Made by a program: the position numbers and the translations under genes
Notes under the pieces: generated by a model
Databases searched by the model: none
What the model saw: the letters and a program-made list of their open reading frames with translations, nothing else
Told to the model about the DNA's origin: nothing
In this document: piece after piece, positions 10,237 to 19,228 of the stretch
How positions within the stretch are numbered: the first letter of the stretch is position 1
How the letters are laid out: every line of letters starts with the position of its first letter
Source: Methylovulum miyakonense HT12
GTDB taxonomy: Bacteria; Pseudomonadota; Gammaproteobacteria; Methylococcales; Methylomonadaceae
Length of the DNA stretch: 64,000 nucleotides
Assembly: GCF_000384075.1 (NCBI RefSeq)
Contig: NZ_KB913025.1
Coordinates: 3,326,045-3,390,044 of the forward strand
Direction: 5' to 3'

Positions 10237-11421
10237 ATGGAACAATTTCAAAGAATAAGTCGCTTGCCCCCCTATGTTTTTAATATTGTCAACGAGCTGA
10301 AAGCCAAGGCGCGAGCGGCGGGTGAGGATATTATTGATTTTGGGATGGGAAACCCTGACCAACCGACCCCTAAGCACATCGTCGACAAAATGATTGAAGC
10401 GGCGCAGCGGGAAGACACGCACCGTTATTCCATGTCCAAAGGTATCCCACGCCTGCGTAAAGCCATTTGTAACTGGTATAAGACCCGCTTCGATGTCGAC
10501 CTGAACCCGGAAACTGAAGCCATCGTCACCATCGGCTCTAAAGAAGGTCTGGCGCATTTGGCCTTGGCGACTTTGGGCCCGGGCGATGTCGTGCTAGTCC
10601 CTAACCCCGCGTACCCCATCCATCCTTACGGCGTGGTGATTGCGGGTGCGGATTTGCGCCATGTCCCGTTGATCCCTGGCGTGGATTTTTTTGATGAGTT
10701 GCACAAAGCCATCATTGATAGCTGGCCCAAGCCGAAAATGTTGATCATCAATTTCCCCGGCAACCCGACCGCGCAATGCGTGGAGCTGGACTTTTTTGAG
10801 AAAATCATCGCCTTGGCGAAAGAGCACAATATCTGGGTGGTGCATGATATTGCCTATGTCGATATTGCTTTTGATGGCTATAAACCCCCATCTATCCTGC
10901 AAATCGAGGGTGCGAAGGATATTGCCGTGGAATTTTTCTCCATGTCCAAAAGCTATAACATGCCGGGCTGGCGGGTCGGGTTTATGTGTGGCAATAAGGA
11001 ATTGGTGTCGGCCTTGGCGCGGATCAAATCTTACCTGGATTATGGCACGTTCACGCCGATCCAAATCGCCGCGATTGCCGCGCTGGAAGGCCCGCAAGAT
11101 TGTGTCGCGGAAATCTCCGAAATGTACCGCAAACGCCGCGATGTCTTGTGTGATGGTTTGACGGCTGCGGGTTGGCCTGTGGAAAAACCCAAGGCGACGA
11201 TGTTCGTTTGGGCGAAAATCCCTGAAGCCTATCAGGCGATGGGGTCGTTGGAATTTTCCAAAAAATTGTTGCTGGAAGCCAAGGTCGCCGTCGCGCCGGG
11301 TATAGGGTTTGGCCAATACGGCGACGACCATGTCCGGTTTGGCCTGATAGAAAACGAACACCGCACCCGCCAAGCGATACGCGGCATCCGTATGATGATG
11401 AAAAAAGACCAAGTCATCTGA
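10237..11421 (+). CDS. alaC: Class I aminotransferase, alanine transaminase AlaC type
   Basis: A cytosolic pyridoxal-phosphate enzyme; AlaC interconverts glutamate/pyruvate and alanine/2-oxoglutarate. The 394-residue length fits. The PLP-binding lysine is in [15 protein letters not shown], the cofactor-contacting segment is [13 protein letters not shown] (NPTA), and the phosphate/arginine end is [14 protein letters not shown]. The N-terminal half shows the fold-type I features ([30 protein letters not shown]). The ATG follows a weak GAG-type ribosome binding site. LL-diaminopimelate aminotransferases and MalY-like enzymes are related, but the sequence reads most like AlaC/YfdZ. A candidate promoter with an operator-like dyad lies 50-80 bases upstream. 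Confidence 0.88.
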   Translation: MEQFQRISRLPPYVFNIVNELKAKARAAGEDIIDFGMGNPDQPTPKHIVDKMIEAAQREDTHRYSMSKGIPRLRKAICNWYKTRFDVDLNPETEAIVTIGSKEGLAHLALATLGPGDVVLVPNPAYPIHPYGVVIAGADLRHVPLIPGVDFFDELHKAIIDSWPKPKMLIINFPGNPTAQCVELDFFEKIIALAKEHNIWVVHDIAYVDIAFDGYKPPSILQIEGAKDIAVEFFSMSKSYNMPGWRVGFMCGNKELVSALARIKSYLDYGTFTPIQIAAIAALEGPQDCVAEISEMYRKRRDVLCDGLTAAGWPVEKPKATMFVWAKIPEAYQAMGSLEFSKKLLLEAKVAVAPGIGFGQYGDDHVRFGLIENEHRTRQAIRGIRMMMKKDQVI

Positions 11422-12017
11422 CGGGCTCCCCCCTCTAAATCGGCACAGGAAAGGCACGCTTAACTTGTGGAGCAGCCTTTCCGGCGTGGATTGCCGAACC
11501 TAGGCCACATGGATGTGCCCCATATTTTCTTTTCCAACCCCGGCATGGGACGCTGACGATTGCCCGCCCAGCCCAACCCGCAGCTTTTGGCCTTTATTGC
11601 CGTGGCCTCTTCATCCTATTTGTCCGGCACTGGCAACCTATGCGCTTACTGTTTAGGGTTACTTGCCGTAGCGCTTGGACTTTGTTCCAGTCCAGATTCC
11701 GGCAACTCGCCCGATGCCCCGCAAGGGAACGCGCCCAAGAAGCAAATGCCATTTTTAGGCCCGCGCCGGAAATTCCTGCCTCACCACCTTGTCCTGCCAT
11801 CCTGCCGGATAGGTTCCTTCTGTGATCTTTGTGCTTATGCCATAGCCGGGAAGGCGGCGATTTTGGGTGGAATCGCACATTTTTAAAATAAAACCCCAAA
11901 AATCATAAAAACCTTTCCCAACAAATTACCAAAAAAATCATAAAAAACAATCGCTTTCAGGGGTGGTGGAATAGTCACCTTTTTGTAGGTAATAGTTAAT
12001 ACTTTTGGTGCGCCTTG
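11422..12017. other. Gene-free stretch between alaC and the eCIS locus
   Basis: About 600 bases without a credible gene. GGAAAGGC (11448-11455) pairs with GCCTTTCC (11475-11482) shortly after the alaC stop, a possible end-of-transcript hairpin lacking a T-tract. The middle is GC-rich and non-coding in character. From about 11880 it becomes strongly AT-rich, as expected of the promoter region of the following operon; I could not fix unambiguous -35/-10 boxes. Confidence 0.5.
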
Positions 12018-12092
12018 AATGTTAGTGTTACGCAACTTTTTAGGGCCGGCAGTTTGGCCCTTTAAGATATTTGCGACAGAACCACTAACATT
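12018..12092 (+). promoter_or_regulatory. Nested inverted repeats in the leader of the eCIS operon
   Basis: AATGTTAGTG (12018-12027) is the perfect reverse complement of CACTAACATT (12083-12092). Inside lie CGCAA (12031-12035) with TTGCG (12071-12075), and AGGGCC (12042-12047) with GGCCCT (12056-12061). The arms are in nested order, so the transcript could fold into one long interrupted hairpin ending 17 bases before the first eCIS start codon, close to its AGGA ribosome binding site. It could be an RNA element or a regulator site. Confidence 0.5.
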
Positions 12093-12109
12093 GAACACAG
12101 GATCCCGTC

Positions 12110-12742
12110 ATGATTTCCCATGCCTTGACGATAGTCATTAATGAACTTGATGCCCATCTGGCTGCTGCTTACGGTGCTAATGGGGGAACCCAAGCCCAAT
12201 TGGCCAATGTCGGGGAAATTTTGACTGGGCAGGACAGTAAGCTGAGGGAAATGCTCAATTTGTCCCTGGTGAACATCAAAGAAGAAAAAGCCCTCAAAAA
12301 CCTACCTAATTACACCCGTAACGACATCAAATTAACGGCGGTTTACGAAAACCAGCCCATCTACCTAAATTTTCAGATCCTTCTTTCTGCCACCCACAGT
12401 AGCTATGGCAACGGGCTGCTGATGTTGTCAAGGGCCATCCGCTTTTTTCAGTTCCATAATGTGTTCACCCAAGATACGGTGGCTCCCGTCTCAATCAGCA
12501 ACAAAGCCCCAGTCAATGCGTTAGACCGGTTGGTGGAATTTAAGCTGGTTTTTGATTTGTACTCCCCATCCATGGAAGAAGTGAACCATCTGTGGGGCAC
12601 GTTAGGGGGCAAGCAATATCCATTTGCGGTGTACATGATGCGTATGCTCGACTTCAAATTTAGCACGATACAAAGCGAAAGCACGCTGATTAATGAAATT
12701 GTCAGCGATTTTTACCAGCAACCTTTGGTGGCAAGCAGATGA
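12110..12742 (+). CDS. eCIS cap/tail-terminator protein, DUF4255 (Pvc16 N-terminal) family
   Basis: A 210-residue DUF4255-family protein, corresponding to Afp16/Pvc16, which caps the distal end of the tube and sheath in contractile injection particles and helps set particle length. The family pattern is visible: ISHALTIVINELDAHL at the start, VNIKEEKALKNLPNYTR, then YLNFQILLSATHSSYGNGLLMLSRAIRFFQ and a C-terminal FSTIQSE-type strand. It is the first gene of the cluster. In Afp the equivalent gene is last, but in many environmental eCIS it comes first. Its stop overlaps the next start (ATGA), indicating coupled translation. Confidence 0.85.
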   Translation: MISHALTIVINELDAHLAAAYGANGGTQAQLANVGEILTGQDSKLREMLNLSLVNIKEEKALKNLPNYTRNDIKLTAVYENQPIYLNFQILLSATHSSYGNGLLMLSRAIRFFQFHNVFTQDTVAPVSISNKAPVNALDRLVEFKLVFDLYSPSMEEVNHLWGTLGGKQYPFAVYMMRMLDFKFSTIQSESTLINEIVSDFYQQPLVASR

Positions 12743-13830
12743 GCGAACGTGTCGGAAGCGCCTACCAACCGCTTTTTGAAGTGCGGCTTTTACATCATTA
12801 CTGGCTGGATGAAGGCAGCGTTTTGTTTGACGAATTGCCTAAAGATGCTGGCGAGAAAACCGCTTTAAATCTCCCTGAAGATACCCCCACCCGTGAGCAA
12901 CGCCTAAAAAATTATGACAGGCGCACGTCCCTGACTGTACACCCTACCGCGGCGACGCTTAATTTGTTGGCGGCGTTAGGCGGTATTTACAAAGATACTG
13001 CCCTGGGTTTTGTGGTGGTTGTGCCAAAAGGGCGGGTTATTCCGAGCGACGTGATATTCGAATTTGCAATTTCAGTGGCCGATGCCAGCTTTTTCAACTA
13101 CACCTCCCTGACATTGCCGCCCCAAAAAATCTTCGATTTTTACCATCCACATGAAAAAAGAACTTATCGGTACAAAACCAACGTCTTTGTCTTTTCTAAC
13201 CGGACAGGTGCCGCACGCGGAACAGGAAGTAAAAAAACGCTGTTTTTATCCAGCAAATATTTGGTGCGCAGCGCAAACGACACGGTTGAGTCCTTGGTTA
13301 TCGTTGGCGGTGCCTTGATGCAATTGACCAGTGACGCACCCAATCCGAACGCACAACAAATCAATCCCAAAGCGACGAACCTGCCAGCGTTTATCCACCA
13401 AGGTGATATACCCGCCATCGTGCCACCTGTTGGATTGCCTGGCGTACCCGAGCGTGGCATCGAGTTGGCGGAGGATAGGCCTAGCGATATATTTGCCTTA
13501 GTCCGTTTGGCGCCAGTTCGGGATGACGACAAGGACTTTAGTTTGGTCGGGGATGATGGTATGGCAAAGGCGGCCTTCCCCATTTTCCAGCTTCGCTTTC
13601 GGAACCGTTCAACTTATTGGCTTTATTTTGATAAAGCCGAAGGCAAGCCTAATGGAAAAATCGACCTTAAAAAAGCGGGACCGGTGTTGCCATTGACTTT
13701 TTATGGCAATGCCAGCCCCACCCCTAACAAAAAACGAAAACCGTCGGCCAGCTTGGTGAAAGCCATGCTCGACAACAGCGACCCAAGCAAAGCCAAAGTG
13801 ACTGGGCTAGTTTCAGAAATCTTTGAGTAA
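12739..13830 (+). CDS. Uncharacterised eCIS component following the cap gene
   Basis: A 363-residue protein I cannot assign to a named family. It has no signal peptide or membrane helix. The N-terminal half (LFEVRLLHHYWLDEGSVLF to about residue 170) looks beta-rich. A proline-rich stretch (IPAIVPPVGLPGVPERG, about residues 225-245) separates it from a C-terminal part containing FQLRFRNRSTYWLYF and a basic tail (PNKKRKPSASLVKAML). Its start overlaps the DUF4255 stop by four bases, and it is followed 30 bases later by the sheath gene. The tight coupling argues for a structural job at the capped end of the particle, for example a cap adaptor; that role is inferred only from position. Confidence 0.7.
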   Translation: MSERVGSAYQPLFEVRLLHHYWLDEGSVLFDELPKDAGEKTALNLPEDTPTREQRLKNYDRRTSLTVHPTAATLNLLAALGGIYKDTALGFVVVVPKGRVIPSDVIFEFAISVADASFFNYTSLTLPPQKIFDFYHPHEKRTYRYKTNVFVFSNRTGAARGTGSKKTLFLSSKYLVRSANDTVESLVIVGGALMQLTSDAPNPNAQQINPKATNLPAFIHQGDIPAIVPPVGLPGVPERGIELAEDRPSDIFALVRLAPVRDDDKDFSLVGDDGMAKAAFPIFQLRFRNRSTYWLYFDKAEGKPNGKIDLKKAGPVLPLTFYGNASPTPNKKRKPSASLVKAMLDNSDPSKAKVTGLVSEIFE

Positions 13831-13859
13831 TCCACAATGCAAACTAAACGGTGAACAGT

Positions 13860-15284
13860 ATGGCAACAAGTTATAAGACCCCTGGCGTTTATATCGAAGA
13901 AATACCCAAATTTCCGCCTTCGATAGCTCCCGTAGAAACCGCAATCCCCGCTTTTATTGGTTATACCGCAAAGGCCCAAGAGAAAGATGCCAATGATTTG
14001 AACTTGAAGCCTAAGCGCATTGCGTCCTTGGTCGAATACGAAAAATATTTCGGTGGCCCCCAGCCCGAAACAAAAATTGTTGTCAGTATCACCGAAAGCC
14101 AAGATGCCAACGGCAATACCCAGCTCGTAACTTCAGCTGCGTTGGCTGATGCCGACCGTTCCAAGCACATTATGTATTACGCCTTGCAAATGTTTTTTGC
14201 CAACGGCGGCGGGCCTTGCCACATCGTCTCGGTAGGCGCTTATAAGGCGCTTGGTACCGCACTGGTCGAAAAGGAATTGGAAGCCGGCTTAGACGCATTG
14301 GTAAAAGCTGACGAACCGACCCTAATCGTATTTCCGGAGGCCCAGTTCCTACATGGTATTGCCGATTTCAAGGCCTTACATGACCTTGCCCTCGCCCAAT
14401 GCGAAAAACTGAAAGACCGTTTTGTCATCATGGATGTGCATGGTGACGACCTTTCCTTGTCCGACGCGGATGCCAATCTTTTGGATGTGGTCGGCAATTT
14501 CCGCGACGACGGGATTGGCGCCAACAACCTCAAATATGGGGCTGCGTATGCGCCCAATTTGGAGACTGTCCTGGACTATACGGTTGTCGAAGCCCAAATC
14601 GATGTCAGTTTTAACGGTGCTAATGCCGTCAAACTGAATACGCTACAGGAAACCCAAAACAACCGTTACGAATTGGCCAAAGCCGCGATCCGAGAACTCC
14701 CGTGCATATTGCCGCCCAGTTCCACAATGGCGGGCATTTACGCCGCTGTCGATAACAGCCGCGGCGTTTGGAAAGCCCCGGCCAATGTCAGCGTCAACGC
14801 AGTGATCAAACCGACCATCGAATTTTCCAATGTCGAGCAAGACCAAATGAATGTCGATCCGACGGCGGGCAAATCCGTCAACGCCATCCGGCCTTTCATT
14901 GGCAAAGGCACGCTGGTTTGGGGTGCCCGGACACTAGCCGGTAACGATAACGAATGGCGTTATGTCAATGTCAGACGATTTTTTATTTTTGCCGAGGAAT
15001 CTATCAAAAAAGCCACTGGGCAATTTGTCTTTGAACCCAATGATGCCAATACTTGGGTGCGGGTGCAGGCGATGATTGAAAACTTCCTTTCGGTCCAGTG
15101 GCGTCAAGGTGCATTACAGGGCATTAAACCCGAACATGCTTTTTATGTGGCGGTCGGTCTAGGCAAAACCATGACCCCACTGGATATCCTAGAAGGCCGG
15201 ATGGTGATTGAAATCGGCATGGCGGTCGTCCGTCCGGCTGAGTTCATCATCCTCCGGTTCTCCCACAAAATGGCGGAATCCTGA
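13860..15284 (+). CDS. Contractile tail sheath protein
   Basis: The subunit of the outer sheath that contracts to drive the inner tube forward. The 474-residue product opens with the hallmark of phage and eCIS sheaths, YKTPGVYIEEIPKFPPSIAP followed by VETAIPAFIGYT. It ends with the conserved C-terminal domain: KTMTPLDILEGRMVIEIGMA then RPAEFIILRFSHKM. A GTG nine bases upstream is also possible, but GGTGA sits well placed for the ATG at 13860. Only this one sheath gene is present, whereas Afp and PVC carry three. Tube genes follow directly, the standard order. Confidence 0.95.
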   Translation: MATSYKTPGVYIEEIPKFPPSIAPVETAIPAFIGYTAKAQEKDANDLNLKPKRIASLVEYEKYFGGPQPETKIVVSITESQDANGNTQLVTSAALADADRSKHIMYYALQMFFANGGGPCHIVSVGAYKALGTALVEKELEAGLDALVKADEPTLIVFPEAQFLHGIADFKALHDLALAQCEKLKDRFVIMDVHGDDLSLSDADANLLDVVGNFRDDGIGANNLKYGAAYAPNLETVLDYTVVEAQIDVSFNGANAVKLNTLQETQNNRYELAKAAIRELPCILPPSSTMAGIYAAVDNSRGVWKAPANVSVNAVIKPTIEFSNVEQDQMNVDPTAGKSVNAIRPFIGKGTLVWGARTLAGNDNEWRYVNVRRFFIFAEESIKKATGQFVFEPNDANTWVRVQAMIENFLSVQWRQGALQGIKPEHAFYVAVGLGKTMTPLDILEGRMVIEIGMAVVRPAEFIILRFSHKMAES

Positions 15285-15334
15285 TAGCGTCTTAAGCTAA
15301 CCCTCCACTTCAACCTAACGAAAGGATAAACATC

Positions 15335-15772
15335 ATGGCACAAGAATATCCAATTCCCCGATTTCATTTTCAGGTCGACTGGGGCGGCGCAAAAATCAGC
15401 TTCACCGAAGTCACCGGCTTGGTGATGGAGCGGGAAAAAATCGAATACCGGCATAGCGACAGCAAGGATTTCAATAAAATTAGCATGCCGGGCATGGTCA
15501 AAAACAACAATATCACCCTGAAACGGGGCAAATTTGAGGGTGACTTCGACTTTAACACCTGGCTGGAAGATGTTGCCAATGACCGCGTCAATGGCCGGCG
15601 TGACTTGACTATCCGTTTGCTTAATGAAAAACATGTGCCGGTCGCGGCGTGGTCGGCGACCCGTTGTTTCCCGGTGAAAGTGACTGCGCCAGACTTTAAG
15701 TCCGATGCCAACGAAATTGCTGTGGAAAGCATCGAAGTGGCGCACGAAGGCCTTAAGTTGATGAAAATCTAA
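15335..15772 (+). CDS. Tail tube protein 1 (gp19/Hcp-like)
   Basis: A 145-residue inner-tube subunit of the T4 gp19-like family (Afp1/Pvc1 class), stacked as hexameric rings inside the sheath. Typical features are the N-terminal PIPRFHFQVDWGGAKISFTE, followed by VTGLVMEREKIEYR, the NNITLKRGKFEG strand and the WLEDV helix, ending in ESIEVAHEGLKLMKI. AAAGGA precedes the ATG at good spacing. It is separated by 12 bases from a second, diverged tube gene. Confidence 0.92.
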   Translation: MAQEYPIPRFHFQVDWGGAKISFTEVTGLVMEREKIEYRHSDSKDFNKISMPGMVKNNNITLKRGKFEGDFDFNTWLEDVANDRVNGRRDLTIRLLNEKHVPVAAWSATRCFPVKVTAPDFKSDANEIAVESIEVAHEGLKLMKI

Positions 15773-15784
15773 GCGGCTAAAGCT

Positions 15785-16255
15785 ATGTCCGGGCAAACGA
15801 TTGATTACTACCCGCCGTTTGGGTTTTATTACCAAGTCAACTTTAACGGCGTCAGCAAAGACAAAAACGACCTGCGCTTTCAGACCGTGTCGGGGTTGTC
15901 TGTTGAATACGAGTACGAGAGCTTCAAGGAAGGTGGCGAAAATCGTTTTGAACATAAACTGCCGGTGCGCACTAAATATGCCGATATGGTGTTGAAACGC
16001 GGCATGCTCACTAACTTGAAGGATAAAACAATCATCAAGTGGTTCCTGGATGCGTTTCAGGACCGTATCTTCCAGCCGGCTGATATCAGCGTGATCTTAA
16101 TGAATGAAAAAGGCCAGCCCTTGCGGACTTGGAATGTCGTTAATGCCATCCCCAAAAAATGGTCGGTCAGCGACTTAAACGCCAATGAAAGTGCCATTGT
16201 TATTGAAACGCTAGAACTGGCCTACCGTTATTTCAGCGTCAAGGAAGGCGCGTGA
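15785..16255 (+). CDS. Tail tube protein 2 (gp19-like paralogue)
   Basis: A 156-residue paralogue of the preceding tube protein, sharing the FYYQVNFNGVSKDKNDLRFQTVSGLSVEYE opening pattern in diverged form, the MVLKRGML strand (compare ITLKRGKF) and the IIKWFLDAF helix, and ending VIETLELAYRYFSV. In Afp/PVC a second tube protein (Afp5/Pvc5) forms the first ring on the baseplate, so this is probably the tube-initiator ring. The role is taken from gene order. It is followed by a very small DUF5908 gene. Confidence 0.9.
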   Translation: MSGQTIDYYPPFGFYYQVNFNGVSKDKNDLRFQTVSGLSVEYEYESFKEGGENRFEHKLPVRTKYADMVLKRGMLTNLKDKTIIKWFLDAFQDRIFQPADISVILMNEKGQPLRTWNVVNAIPKKWSVSDLNANESAIVIETLELAYRYFSVKEGA

Positions 16256-16285
16256 TGGGCTGTCAGGGCGATTTTGGGTGTGGAT

Positions 16286-16468
16286 ATGCCGATTGAAATT
16301 AAAGAATTGCATATCCGCGTATCGGTGACCACGCCGCAACCCAACAGGCAACCGGACAGTGGCAAAACTGGCTCCGGTGGCGCACCTGGCCATGACGATA
16401 AAGAAGCTATCGTTGCCGAGTGCGTCGAACAGGTGCTGCAAATCCTGCAAAATAAAATGGAGCGATGA
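16286..16468 (+). CDS. DUF5908 small eCIS protein (Afp6-like position)
   Basis: A 60-residue peptide beginning MPIEIKELHIRVSV, the recognisable start of DUF5908 proteins that sit between tube and LysM genes in many eCIS loci. The middle is a Gly/Ser/Gln-rich linker and the end is an amphipathic helix (IVAECVEQVLQILQNKM). The ATG at 16286 is preferred to an in-frame TTG at 16274 because it gives the family N-terminus. The stop overlaps the next start. The function is unknown; the size and position match Afp6. Confidence 0.75.
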   Translation: MPIEIKELHIRVSVTTPQPNRQPDSGKTGSGGAPGHDDKEAIVAECVEQVLQILQNKMER

Positions 16469-17169
16469 TGGCTGACAACGGCAAATTTGAAAAAATGCTG
16501 ATCTTGGCGTTCTCCGATTCCAAAAAAGCGGAATCTGGCGGCAAACAGGATGCCGATGATTTTTTTGAGGCATTAATCAACCCCGAAACCTATACCCAAG
16601 AATACAAGCTCAAATTTTCCGAATCCGGTCAAGGGCATGGCACTAGCGGCAAGCAATTGAAATATGAATACACGGCACCGGAGGAAATCAGCTTTGAATT
16701 TTTGTTTGACAACACGGGCATCATAGACGGCAACCCCAGGGACTCCATAGCGGATGACCTCAAGAAATTCAAACAAGTATTGGTCGGCTACCAGGGCGAT
16801 GCCCATGAGCCCCGTCACTTTAAGTTGGTTTGGGGAGAAAATTCGATTTTCAAAGGCAGGGTCACCGAGCTTGGCATCACCTACAAAATGTTTAAGGCTG
16901 ATGGCACCCCGATCAGGGCAATGGCCAAGGTTAAGTTTAAAAGCAGTATCGAGGAACAAAAACGCGCGGCTAAAGAAAATAAATCTTCCCCCGACTTGAC
17001 CCACATCCATAAAGTCAAGGCGGGGGACACCTTGCCCTTGCTGTGCCTACGGATATATGGTGATCCCAGATATTACCTGCAAGTCGCCGACATCAATAAA
17101 TTGGGGAATTTCCGTTTGTTACGCCCCGGAACGGCATTGCGTTTTCCACCTTTAGATAAAACCTCGTGA
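16465..17169 (+). CDS. eCIS tube-baseplate connector with LysM domain (Afp7/Pvc7-like)
   Basis: A 234-residue protein. The first 160 residues form the CIS tube-protein N-terminal domain (LINPETYTQEYKLKF, YEYTAPEEISFEFLFDNTG and RHFKLVWGENSIFKGRVTE). Residues from about 180 form a LysM module (HKVKAGDTLPLLCLRIYGD ... INKLGNFRLLRPGTALRFP). This is the architecture of Afp7/gp53-like proteins that link the first tube ring to the central spike; the LysM here is structural rather than peptidoglycan-binding. The ATGATG start overlaps the stop of the DUF5908 gene, and the end overlaps the spike gene's upstream codons. Confidence 0.88.
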   Translation: MMADNGKFEKMLILAFSDSKKAESGGKQDADDFFEALINPETYTQEYKLKFSESGQGHGTSGKQLKYEYTAPEEISFEFLFDNTGIIDGNPRDSIADDLKKFKQVLVGYQGDAHEPRHFKLVWGENSIFKGRVTELGITYKMFKADGTPIRAMAKVKFKSSIEEQKRAAKENKSSPDLTHIHKVKAGDTLPLLCLRIYGDPRYYLQVADINKLGNFRLLRPGTALRFPPLDKTS

Positions 17170-17171
17170 TT

Positions 17172-18941
17172 ATGGCCAGCAACGAATCCACCATCCCCAC
17201 CCCTGCGACGCCAGATGTTTGTACGGCGGCAATCTTAATTGACGGGGCTGAAATTTCCGGTGAATTCCATGTGCTGGCCATCTCCGTTGCGCATGAATTA
17301 AACCGGATTCCGACGGCGACTATCCAATTGCAAGACGGGGAGGCCTCGAAAGCCACATTTGCCGCCAGCAACACCGGGCATTTTATCCCCGGCAAAAAGA
17401 TTGAAATCCAGCTTGGCTACCGTTCACAAAACGATCCGGTGTTTAAAGGCCTCATCGTCAAACACTCGGTCAAGATCCGTAAGGACGGCAGCCAGCTTAT
17501 CATTGAGTGCAAGGATGAAGCGGTCAAAATGACGGGTAGCCTGAAAAGCCGCTATTACAGCGACAAGAAAGACAGCGACATCATGGATGAAATCATTGGC
17601 CGCCATGGTCTGCAAAAAGACGTGGCCACCACCCAACCGGCATTAAAAGAAGTCGTCCAATATGATGCTAGCGATTGGGATTTTTTGGTTTGCCGGGCCG
17701 AAGCCAACGGCCAGGTCGTCAATGTCAAAGACGGTAAAGTCATCGTGGCTGCTCCGGTAACGGGTTCGGCCCCGGTTGTTGCCGTCAAATTTGGCTCCAC
17801 CTTGCTGGAACTGGATGCGGAGATGGACGCCCGCTGGCAGAGCCAAGGCATTAAGGCCAGCACCTGGAATGCAAGCGACCAGAAGGTCACGGAAACTGAC
17901 GCCAAAGAACCGGCAACGACCAACAACGGCAACCTTAGCGCGGACGATTTGGCCAAAGTCCTCGGCAATGATCCCTATGAGCTTAGGCATGCCGGCAAAA
18001 TCAGCCAACCGGAGTTGCAAGCGTGGGCCGATGCGCGGTTACTGAAAGAACGCTTGGCAAAAGTGCGTGGCCGCGCCAAATTCCAGGGTTTTTCGGGGGT
18101 CATGCCCGGTGATGTCATCGAACTGACGGGCATTGGCGAACGTTTTGAAGGCACGGTGTATGTTTCCGGGGTGCGCCAGACCTTCGCCAACGGCAACTGG
18201 GAAACGGATGTCCAATTTGGTTTGAACCCGCAGCTGTTTGCCGAAACTTACCAACTCCGCCCTCTGCCTGCCGCTGGCTTGTTGCCTGCGGTGGGTGGCC
18301 TCCAGATCGGTGTTGTGACCGTATTGGAAAACGATCCCGAAGGCGAAGACCGCATTAAAGTCAGGTTGCCGTTAATCAGCCCTTCAGAAGAAGGCATCTG
18401 GGCGCGTGTGGCAACCCTAGATGCCGGTAAAGGCCGCGGCACATTTTTCCGGCCTGAAATCGGGGATGAAGCCGTTGTCGGTTTTCTAAACGACGACCCC
18501 CGTCACCCCGTCATCTTGGGGATGTGCCACAGTAGCGCCAAACCTTCACCCGAACCCGCCCAAGACAACAATCACCGGAAAGGCTATGTCAGCCGGGAAA
18601 AAATGAAATTTACCTTTGATGACGAAAAAAAGGCCGTCATTTTAGAAACTCCAGGCGGCAACAAACTGGTGCTTTCCGAAGAAGACAAAGGCATTACGCT
18701 CCAAGACCAGAACGGCAACAAAATCATCATGGACGACAGCGGGATCAAAATTGAAAGCAGCAAGGACTTGACCTTAAAAGCCGGGAAAGACGTAAAAATT
18801 GAAGGGACTAACATCGAATTTAAAGCCCAAGCCGCCTTTAAGGCTTCGGGCGGCGGTAGCGCCGAAGTTTCCGGTGCCAGTACCACCATAAAAGGCAGTG
18901 CCACCGTGGTGATCCAAGGTGGCATGGTGCAAATTAACTAA
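17172..18941 (+). CDS. VgrG-like central spike protein (Afp8/Pvc8-like)
   Basis: The 589-residue spike at the centre of the baseplate. The N-terminal 360 residues resemble the gp27-like part (HELNRIPTATIQLQDGEA, GKKIEIQLGYRSQNDPVFKG, YDASDWDFLVCRAEANG). Around residues 370-460 lies the gp5-type OB fold (IGVVTVLENDPEGEDRIKV, WARVATLDAGKGRG, FFRPEIGDEAVVGFLNDDP). The end is a repetitive beta-helix needle (DKGITLQDQNGNKIIMDDSG, DLTLKAGKDVKIEG). I prefer the ATG at 17172 over a GTG two codons earlier. The tip is supplied by the PAAR protein encoded next. No catalytic extension is visible, so it is a structural spike rather than an evolved VgrG effector. Confidence 0.93.
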   Translation: MASNESTIPTPATPDVCTAAILIDGAEISGEFHVLAISVAHELNRIPTATIQLQDGEASKATFAASNTGHFIPGKKIEIQLGYRSQNDPVFKGLIVKHSVKIRKDGSQLIIECKDEAVKMTGSLKSRYYSDKKDSDIMDEIIGRHGLQKDVATTQPALKEVVQYDASDWDFLVCRAEANGQVVNVKDGKVIVAAPVTGSAPVVAVKFGSTLLELDAEMDARWQSQGIKASTWNASDQKVTETDAKEPATTNNGNLSADDLAKVLGNDPYELRHAGKISQPELQAWADARLLKERLAKVRGRAKFQGFSGVMPGDVIELTGIGERFEGTVYVSGVRQTFANGNWETDVQFGLNPQLFAETYQLRPLPAAGLLPAVGGLQIGVVTVLENDPEGEDRIKVRLPLISPSEEGIWARVATLDAGKGRGTFFRPEIGDEAVVGFLNDDPRHPVILGMCHSSAKPSPEPAQDNNHRKGYVSREKMKFTFDDEKKAVILETPGGNKLVLSEEDKGITLQDQNGNKIIMDDSGIKIESSKDLTLKAGKDVKIEGTNIEFKAQAAFKASGGGSAEVSGASTTIKGSATVVIQGGMVQIN

Positions 18942-18957
18942 CGGGGGAGGTTTCAAA

Positions 18958-19227
18958 ATGCTACCTGCTGCACGCGTGACCGATTTGATTGTCAGCACGG
19001 CAACCCTAGGCGTACCCACACCGATCATTCCACCCGGTGCGCCCACGGTTTTAATCGCCGGTTTACCGGCGGCGCGGATGGGTGATAGTTGTGGGCTTGA
19101 CGCGATTATCAAAGGCTCGGCGACTGTCCTGATCGGTGGCATGCCCGCAGCCAGAATTGGCGACCTAAGCGCAGGAGGTGGCGCAATCATGCCACCTGGC
19201 GCGTTAACCGTGCTAATCGGTGGCTAA
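18958..19227 (+). CDS. PAAR-repeat spike tip protein (Afp10-like)
   Basis: An 89-residue protein that forms the sharp cone capping the spike. PAAR motifs are directly readable: PAARVTD at the start, then PAARMGDSCG and PAARIGDLSAGG, each followed by a hydrophobic Gly/Pro strand (GAPTVLIAGLP, GSATVLIGGMP, GALTVLIGG). No fused toxin domain is present. GGGGGAGG at 18943-18949 is a strong ribosome binding site for the ATG at 18958. The stop overlaps the alternative GTG of the gp25 gene. Confidence 0.95.
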   Translation: MLPAARVTDLIVSTATLGVPTPIIPPGAPTVLIAGLPAARMGDSCGLDAIIKGSATVLIGGMPAARIGDLSAGGGAIMPPGALTVLIGG

Positions 19228-19228
19228 T

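Noticed and set aside
10594-11457. A 287-codon open frame on the minus strand across alaC
   Set aside because: It is antisense to a firmly identified enzyme, has biased composition (His/Arg/Phe-rich) and no recognisable domain.
11560-11886. A 108-codon open frame between alaC and the eCIS locus
   Set aside because: It has a weak start, no ribosome binding site, a Pro/Ser/Cys-rich composition and no family; treated as non-coding.
15143-15955. A 270-codon open frame on the minus strand across sheath and tube genes
   Set aside because: It is antisense to three well-supported eCIS genes and spans their boundaries.
17172-18941. The VgrG-like protein as an effector carrier
   Set aside because: No catalytic extension follows the beta-helix, so it is a plain spike.
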